Of a DNA stretch of 64,000 nt, positions 59,024 to 64,000 are shown one piece after another. The notes beneath the pieces were generated by a model. It worked only from the letters and a program-made list of their open reading frames with translations, did not search any database and was not told the origin of the DNA. The position numbers were made by a program, and so were the translations under genes. Position 1 is the stretch's first letter; the number at the start of each line of letters is the position of its first letter. The stretch spans positions 1 to 64,000 of the forward strand of contig JAJFFF010000051.1 in NCBI GenBank assembly GCA_021776785.1. The letters are read 5' to 3'. Origin of the DNA: Planctomycetota bacterium (GTDB taxonomy: Bacteria; Planctomycetota; PLA2).

Positions 59024-61370
59024 CCGCTGGCGCGAGATCCGCACGCTCGTCGAAAGCGCGCTCGAACAACCAAGCGACGAACGCGCCTCGTGGCTCGACG
59101 CCTCCTGCGATCCCGCGCTGCGCGCCGAAGTCGATGACCTACTCCGCGCGTGCACCAAAGAGCACCGCTTTCTCCAACCACCCGAGCGCCCATCCGCACT
59201 CGAAGCGGGCGCATCCATCGGCCCGTTTCGCATCGTGCGTGCGATCGCCACCGGCGGCATGGGATCGGTTTACGAAGCCGAACAAAAATCCCCGCGGCGG
59301 CGCGTCGCGCTCAAGATCATTCGCGAAGGATTGCTCACGCCCGCCACCAAGCGGCGGTTTCGCTACGAGGTCGAAACGCTCGCACGCTTGCACCACCCGG
59401 CGATTGCGCAGGTGTATGAAACCGGCGTCCACGGGGCGGGGGCGGGGCGTCCGTGGTTTGCGATGGAGTTTGTCGAGGGGGCGCGGCCGATCGTCAGCTT
59501 TGCGGCGAGCCTCGACACCGCCGCGAAAACGCGCCTGTTCGCTGAGGTGTGCGACGCCGTGCAACACGGGCACGGCAAGGGCGTGTTGCACCGCGACCTA
59601 AAGCCCGACAACTTGCTCGTGGACGCGCACGGGCGCCCGAAGGTGATCGATTTCGGCGTCGCGCGCGCGGTCGGCGCCGAGTTCGACGGCGCGACGATGC
59701 ACACGCGCGCGGGCGAGATCGTCGGCACGCTCGCGTACATGAGCCCCGAACAGGTGTCGGGGCAAGCGCCCGACACGCGCAGCGACGTGTACGCGCTCGG
59801 CGTCGTGTTTTACGAGATACTTTGCGGCGATCTTCCGTACGCGCTTGCGGGCGACGATTTTTTTACGTCCGCGCAGACGATTCGCGAGACCTTGCCGCGC
59901 CGCTCCGACGCGCTGCGCGGCGACCTCGAAACGATCGTGTTCACGTGCCTCGATAAGGACCCGGCGCGACGGTACGCATCGGCCGCCGAATTCGCCGCCG
60001 ACCTGCGGCGCTACCTCGCGCGCGAACCGATCGCCGCGCACCCGCCGTCGGTCGCGTACCAGTTTCGGATGTTTGCGCGCCGCCACCGCGCGCTCGTCGC
60101 GAGTGCGGCCGTCGTGTTGATCGCTGCGACCATCGCCACGATCGTGAGCGTGCGCTTTGCTGTGCGCGCGGCCGACTCCGCGGAAGCCGAGCGCAAAGAA
60201 AACGCGCGTTCGCGGGTGTTGCTCACCACCTTGCTCGACCGGAGCGTGCAATCGACGCTGCGGCACGCGCCGCTCGTTCTCAAACTCGAAAACGGCGCCC
60301 CGACGAGCCGCGCCATGGTCGAGTCCGCACTCTTGGACTTAGCCACGCTCGAGCGCGAGGCGGAAGACAACCCCGACGCCGGCGCCGCGATTGCCCAAGC
60401 GTACGTTTCGCTCGCCGACACGGTGGGGCACCCCGACCTGCCGAGCTTGGGCGACACGGCGACGGCGCGTACGTACTACGAACGCGGTCTCGAGCGGGCG
60501 CGCCGCGTGCTCGCCGCGCATCCTGGGTCGGCGCGCGCGCGTTTTGCAGCCGCGCTGGCCGAGGATCGCATCGCGCGCCTCGAGTTCGAGGCCGGCGACA
60601 AAGACTCCGCGCGGGCGCGCATGAAGCGCGTGCTCGCCACGTTGGAGTCGTTGTGCGAAACGAATCCGGACAACGCCACGTTCGGGACGCATCTTCCGAC
60701 GATGTACTCGACGCTCGCGCGCATTTCGGGGAACGAGCGGCACGGCGACGAGGCGCTCGCACTCGCGCGGAAACGGCGGGACGCGTGCCTTGCCAACCAG
60801 CGGCGCTGGCCGGATCGGCCGGGTGTGGACCAGGCGTTGATCGAGGCGCAGTACGACGTCGCGGGGTTTTTCTGGGCGCGCGAGGAGTTTGCGTCCGCGC
60901 TTGTTGAGTTCACAGCGCTGCAAACACACATCGATCGCGTGTTGCCCAACGATCCGGAGTCCGTCAACGCCGCCGCGGAGGCCGCCCTCGGGCGCGGGGT
61001 CGCGCTCGGTAAACTCGACCGTTCCGACGAAGCGGAAGCGTGGCTCAAGAAATCGCTCTACCACTTTCTCGCGTTGCACGAACGGCATCCGGACGAGGCG
61101 CGCGTGATCGTGCGCATCGGCGACATGTACGATCGTCTGAGCATGATCGCGTGGAAACAATCACAGGTCCGTGCCGGGGACGGGATGTCGCACTTTCAGC
61201 GCGCGCTCCAGTGGAGCCGGGCCGGTGTCGCGTTCTTGGAGCGCCTGCAAGCGGCGGGGAAACTTCCCAAGAAGTCGCGCGCGCGGTTGGCGCTCCTCAA
61301 AATGCGGCGGGACCGCGCCGAAGATTTCGTGCGGTCCCGCGCCAAAACTAAGGCCGGTACACCGCGATGA
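59016..61370 (+). CDS. Transmembrane Ser/Thr protein kinase with TPR-like C-terminus
   Basis: 784 aa; ATG 59016 overlaps the sigma gene. A short N-terminal helical region (1-60) precedes the kinase domain (~68-345): ATGGMGSVYEAE, RVALKII, LHRDLKPDNLLVD (~190), VIDFGVARA (~209), LAYMSPEQVSG. One membrane helix follows at ~362-385 (ASAAVVLIAATIATIVSVRF). The C-terminal ~400 residues are TPR-like (GDTATARTYYERGLERARRVLA, HGDEALALARKRRDACLANQ, DEAEAWLKKSLYHFLAL). All catalytic residues are present. It senses an unknown signal outside the cytosol and probably regulates its partner sigma factor. Its last 23 nt overlap the convergent lipoprotein gene. Confidence 0.94.
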   Translation: MSDRWREIRTLVESALEQPSDERASWLDASCDPALRAEVDDLLRACTKEHRFLQPPERPSALEAGASIGPFRIVRAIATGGMGSVYEAEQKSPRRRVALKIIREGLLTPATKRRFRYEVETLARLHHPAIAQVYETGVHGAGAGRPWFAMEFVEGARPIVSFAASLDTAAKTRLFAEVCDAVQHGHGKGVLHRDLKPDNLLVDAHGRPKVIDFGVARAVGAEFDGATMHTRAGEIVGTLAYMSPEQVSGQAPDTRSDVYALGVVFYEILCGDLPYALAGDDFFTSAQTIRETLPRRSDALRGDLETIVFTCLDKDPARRYASAAEFAADLRRYLAREPIAAHPPSVAYQFRMFARRHRALVASAAVVLIAATIATIVSVRFAVRAADSAEAERKENARSRVLLTTLLDRSVQSTLRHAPLVLKLENGAPTSRAMVESALLDLATLEREAEDNPDAGAAIAQAYVSLADTVGHPDLPSLGDTATARTYYERGLERARRVLAAHPGSARARFAAALAEDRIARLEFEAGDKDSARARMKRVLATLESLCETNPDNATFGTHLPTMYSTLARISGNERHGDEALALARKRRDACLANQRRWPDRPGVDQALIEAQYDVAGFFWAREEFASALVEFTALQTHIDRVLPNDPESVNAAAEAALGRGVALGKLDRSDEAEAWLKKSLYHFLALHERHPDEARVIVRIGDMYDRLSMIAWKQSQVRAGDGMSHFQRALQWSRAGVAFLERLQAAGKLPKKSRARLALLKMRRDRAEDFVRSRAKTKAGTPR

Positions 61371-62772
61371 ACATGTCGTCTCCGGCTTGACCCGGGAACG
61401 GCATGCCGGCGATCGTCGCGGGACCGACGAAGTGGCCCGTGACGATGATCGAACCGTCGCCGAGTTCGGCGACGCCGTCGGCTTGGTCGTTGCCGGCGCC
61501 GCCGCCGCTAAACGCCCAAAGCGGCGTCCCGTTGGGACTGTATCCGGCCGCGAACGCGTCGTCGCTGCCCGCGCTCGTCAGCACCGTCCCGTTGACCGTG
61601 AGCGTGCCGCGGAACTCGCCGACGATGTACAGGTCGCCGTTGGATCCAACGTGCAAATCGCGCGCCTCGTCGTCGTCGTCGCCGCCGGCGCGCGCGGCCC
61701 AGCGCAACGACCCGTCCGCCACGTTGATCGAGCAGAGAAACACGTCGAATCGGTCGGCGCTTTGCAATATCGACTGGTTCGTTGTGCCGAGCGTGATCTC
61801 GCCCTGGAACGATCCCGCGACCGCGATGATCCCGGGAGCCGTTTCGGCCACACCGCGCACGTCGATGGCGTCGGCGTTTTCGCTTGTGGCGAACGCGGCC
61901 TTCAGTTCGCCGTTGCCTTCGTACCACGCGAGAAACATGTCATCCTCGTCGCCGGTCAGGCCGCCGCCTGTTCCGAAGAAAGCTTCGAGGCTGAATTCCC
62001 CGACGGCGACCACCGTGCCGTCCGACATGACGGTGAGCGCTCCCAACCGGGATACAAAGTCCGAGCTCACGGTGCGCGCCCACGAGAAGGCGCCCGCCGC
62101 GTCGAACCGCGCCACGAACATGGACCGGGTGGCCGCGTTGGTGATGGTGGTTTCGTTGGCTTCGCCGCGGGCAAACGTCATCGTCGTGTCGATGAATTCG
62201 CCGCCGATCACGCACGAGCCGTCGGGAAACGTTGCGATCGATCTCACCGTGTCGTTTTGCGGACCGCCCGCGCTCGCCGCCCACGCCAACGTACCGTTTG
62301 AGTTGTAGCGGGCAACGAACACGTCGGAATCTGCGAGGCCGGCGAGCGTCCCGCTCGGCAGCGTCGTCTCGTTCGCTTCCCCGCGGCCGAGGACAGCGGT
62401 CCCCCGGTACCGTCCCGACACGACACACGTGTTGTCGGGCAAGAGATCGACCGTGCAAACTTCGGCGTCGACATCGGCGTCGACCAAGGCCGCCCAGCGA
62501 AGCGCGTGGCCGGCGGTAAAGCACGCGACGAAACCAGCCCCTTGCGACTGCGCCGTAAGCGTCGTCTCCGTGATCTGACCGACCTCGAACGTGATTTCGT
62601 TCTCGAATTCGCCGACGACGACGTACGAGCCGTCGGGCGCGACCTTCATATCGGCGGGACGGTAGTCGAAGTCACCCGCGATCGCGCGCGACTCTTCAAA
62701 CAACAGCTCCTTGCCGTTCCCACTACAACCGACGGCGCCCAAGACGAGCAAAAAACAAGCGATCTGATTCAT
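61348..62772 (-). CDS. SBBP-like beta-propeller lipoprotein
   Basis: 474 aa from ATG 62772 (GGAGG about 11 nt upstream). Lipoprotein signal FLLVLGAVGC (Cys16). The mature protein is a tandem repeat of ~50-60-residue blades of the pattern D-x-F-V-A-R-Y-x-x-x-G-x-L-x-W-A-x-x-x-G-G, e.g. SDVFVARYNSNGTLAWAASAGG, DDMFLAWYEGNGELKAA and FDVFLCSINVADGSLRWAARAGG, each followed by IATFPDGSCVIGGEF-like strands. This is the SBBP repeat family. Surface location, binding or structural role (inference). The 3' end overlaps the kinase gene's 3' end, convergently. Confidence 0.88.
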   Translation of the reverse strand: MNQIACFLLVLGAVGCSGNGKELLFEESRAIAGDFDYRPADMKVAPDGSYVVVGEFENEITFEVGQITETTLTAQSQGAGFVACFTAGHALRWAALVDADVDAEVCTVDLLPDNTCVVSGRYRGTAVLGRGEANETTLPSGTLAGLADSDVFVARYNSNGTLAWAASAGGPQNDTVRSIATFPDGSCVIGGEFIDTTMTFARGEANETTITNAATRSMFVARFDAAGAFSWARTVSSDFVSRLGALTVMSDGTVVAVGEFSLEAFFGTGGGLTGDEDDMFLAWYEGNGELKAAFATSENADAIDVRGVAETAPGIIAVAGSFQGEITLGTTNQSILQSADRFDVFLCSINVADGSLRWAARAGGDDDDEARDLHVGSNGDLYIVGEFRGTLTVNGTVLTSAGSDDAFAAGYSPNGTPLWAFSGGGAGNDQADGVAELGDGSIIVTGHFVGPATIAGMPFPGQAGDDMFIAVYRP

Positions 62773-62908
62773 GATGTATATGCCTCCGCTCCCAAAGGCG
62801 CGAACGGCGACCGGCGGCCACGCGAAATCCAAAACTTTTTTTTGGGGGTGCGGGGACACCCCGCGCGGGCCATGTCGGCGGGTCGGGATCCTTGGGTAGG
62901 ATTCCGGC

Positions 62909-63226
62909 ATGCGCACGTGGTTTCTGCTCTTGCTCGTAATGCTTGCGATGTGTTCGAAACGCCAAACCGAGTTCGCAAACTTCAAGGAATTCCAGGATGC
63001 CCAAACCGAAGCCGGCTACGTCCGCGTTGCTAGCTTCGAGCCGGTCAAGTGGCCCGCGAAGATCGTCGAAGAGCGCACGGCAGACGACGAGATTTCGTTT
63101 CATCGACCGAACGGCACCCCGCATAAGTACGCTGGCTACGACGGATACACGCTGAAGTTCATCCGGCTGCGCGGCGCGGACGGCGAAGAGGCCGTTTGCG
63201 TGTATCGTTCCAAAAGCAAACGCTAG
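62909..63226 (+). CDS. Small exported hypothetical protein
   Basis: 105 aa from ATG 62909. N-terminal signal (MRTWFLLLLVMLAMC) with Cys15 in a non-canonical lipobox (LAMC). The mature part is a small mixed alpha/beta domain (FANFKEFQDAQTEAGYVRVA, YDGYTLKFIRLRG, AVCVYRSKS). No family recognised. Its 3' end forms copy 1 of a repeat that recurs at 63483-63513. Confidence 0.6.
   Translation: MRTWFLLLLVMLAMCSKRQTEFANFKEFQDAQTEAGYVRVASFEPVKWPAKIVEERTADDEISFHRPNGTPHKYAGYDGYTLKFIRLRGADGEEAVCVYRSKSKR
63196..63223 (+). repeat. Repeat copy 1: GTTTGCGT ... GTTCCAAAAGCAAACGC
   Basis: At the end of the 105-aa gene. GTTTGC and GCAAAC are complementary and could form a hairpin; the 17-bp right half (63207-63223) is identical to 63497-63513. 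Confidence 0.55.
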
Positions 63227-63291
63227 CGTCGCCGCCACGTCCGCTCCCGCGCGCGCTACTGAATCGCCTCCGCGATCAGAGCCGAACTTTG

Positions 63292-63489
63292 ATGGAGCAC
63301 TTCGTGGCGTGCCAGAAACAACTCGTGGGCCTCCGTGACATCGAAACCTGGTTAGGGACATCGAGTGATACCGGCCACGAATCCTTGCGGGCGACGGTGC
63401 AAAAACTCAGAGACGAGCTTCTCGCGCTCGGGTTAGATGCCGTGAACGCGCGCCTGCAGGATTTGGATGACGGATACCGGTTTGCGTAG
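63292..63489 (+). CDS. Small hypothetical protein
   Basis: 65 aa from ATG 63292; the frame is open further upstream but overlaps the previous gene. Helical (EHFVACQKQLVGLRDIETWL, LRATVQKLRDELLALGLDAV). No family recognised and no clear Shine-Dalgarno sequence. It may be a real cytosolic small protein. Confidence 0.4.
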   Translation: MEHFVACQKQLVGLRDIETWLGTSSDTGHESLRATVQKLRDELLALGLDAVNARLQDLDDGYRFA

Positions 63490-63513
63490 ACCGGATGTTC
63501 CAAAAGCAAACGC
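63480..63513 (+). repeat. Repeat copy 2: GTTTGCGT ... GTTCCAAAAGCAAACGC
   Basis: Overlaps the end of the 65-aa gene. It shares the GTTTGCGT left half and the 17-bp right half (63497-63513) with copy 1; the middle differs in length. Confidence 0.55.
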
Positions 63514-63570
63514 CAAGTCCCTGCGTAGACGAAGTGCGGGTGAACGATCGGTTGGATAGAATTCACGGCC

Positions 63571-63864
63571 ATGTCCGACGCCTCTCGCGACGAACTTCTT
63601 CAGCGGCTTGGTGAGTTGATGAGCGACGTTTCCGAGCGTTGCTACAGCGCGCAGTGGATGGGGGACACGCTCACCGCGATCGAGTCCCGATGTCGCCGCG
63701 CGCTGCTCGACCATGAACCGCAGCCGTGGGGCATAGACGAGATCAGCGTCGCCGAGGCCACCGAACTCTGGTCGCTTGCGGCGCAGGTCGGCGGCTGGCC
63801 CGAGCCCGATTGGGACGGCAACTTCGACACATACGTTTGCGACACCCCGTTCACGTCGCTTTGA
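63571..63864 (+). CDS. Small hypothetical protein
   Basis: 97 aa from ATG 63571. Amphipathic helices (ASRDELLQRLGELMSDVSERCYSAQWM, TLTAIESRCRRALLDH) then an aromatic/acidic tail (WPEPDWDGNFDTYVCD). It loosely resembles small immunity-like proteins, but no family is recognised. GC-rich codon use supports it being real. Confidence 0.55.
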   Translation: MSDASRDELLQRLGELMSDVSERCYSAQWMGDTLTAIESRCRRALLDHEPQPWGIDEISVAEATELWSLAAQVGGWPEPDWDGNFDTYVCDTPFTSL

Positions 63865-63954
63865 TTCCAGTTGGCGGGTTTTCGCGGAGGCGCGGGCCCG
63901 TTTTTTGACAAGGTGCGCCTTGCCGAGCGTGCCGGCCGTCGCTAGATTCGTTGT

Positions 63955-64000
63955 ATGACAGGTCGTTTGGGTCTTCTTGTTCTGACGTTGTTTGTTAGTG
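63955..64000 (+). CDS. Start of a gene with a signal peptide, cut by the window end
   Basis: ATG 63955 opens MTGRLGLLVLTLFVS, a hydrophobic signal-peptide-like start; the rest lies outside the window. Confidence 0.4.
   Translation, partial: MTGRLGLLVLTLFVS

Noticed and set aside
1-64000. CRISPR arrays, tRNA or rRNA genes, insertion sequences and prophage genes
   Set aside because: I found no regularly spaced repeats, no tRNA-like T-loop in an intergenic cloverleaf context, and no transposase, integrase or phage structural protein. This was checked by eye only.

Overview
The window is GC-rich bacterial DNA, most likely from a planctomycete (phylum Planctomycetota) or a close relative. The pointers are: two large Hanks-type Ser/Thr kinases with TPR or AAA extensions, one of them translationally coupled to a TIGR02999-type ECF sigma factor; a PEP-CTERM surface protein; several membrane-anchored carboxypeptidase-regulatory-like (CnaB) and beta-propeller lipoproteins; and an ECF sigma factor fused to a membrane/CnaB tail. 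This is inferred from gene content; no rRNA or tRNA gene was found to confirm it.

Layout. 1-31 kb is mostly chromosomal-looking. It holds a three-gene envelope/lipoprotein operon on the minus strand, an SLC13/TrkA-C permease, a two-component system, the sigma-CnaB fusion, a nucleotidyltransferase pair, a DbpA-type RNA helicase, a GT4 glycosyltransferase and a PEP-CTERM protein. It also holds a thioredoxin-HEAT protein whose first redox cysteine is encoded by an in-frame TGA (a candidate selenoprotein with a SECIS-like hairpin), then a nitroreductase, a STAS protein, a SnoaL-like protein, a kinase-AAA-TPR protein and a membrane protein ending in an eIF-2B-like domain. 31-58 kb is an accessory/defence island: AbiE toxin-antitoxin, a DUF1778-GNAT (TacAT-like) pair with palindromic operators, a five-enzyme biosynthetic operon, a Druantia type II-like set, two small unknown coupled genes, and McrBC on the opposite strand. 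58-64 kb returns to chromosomal-style genes: the sigma/kinase pair, an SBBP-like lipoprotein and small unknowns.

Two observations stand out. (1) The Sec-thioredoxin-HEAT gene at 17526-18611: TGA sits exactly at the first position of a CxxC-type motif (U-P-H-C), the reading frame is intact on both sides, and a hairpin 25 nt after the TGA fits the published bacterial SECIS model. (2) The operon at 34695-41168 (double glycosyltransferase, GTP cyclohydrolase II fused to NADAR, asparagine synthetase, NAT-like enzyme, polysaccharide deacetylase) is tightly coupled and sits between toxin-antitoxin and anti-phage modules. Its cyclohydrolase lacks the catalytic tyrosine found in riboflavin enzymes. 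It looks like an undescribed pathway making a modified pyrimidine/nucleoside-like molecule, possibly linked to defence.
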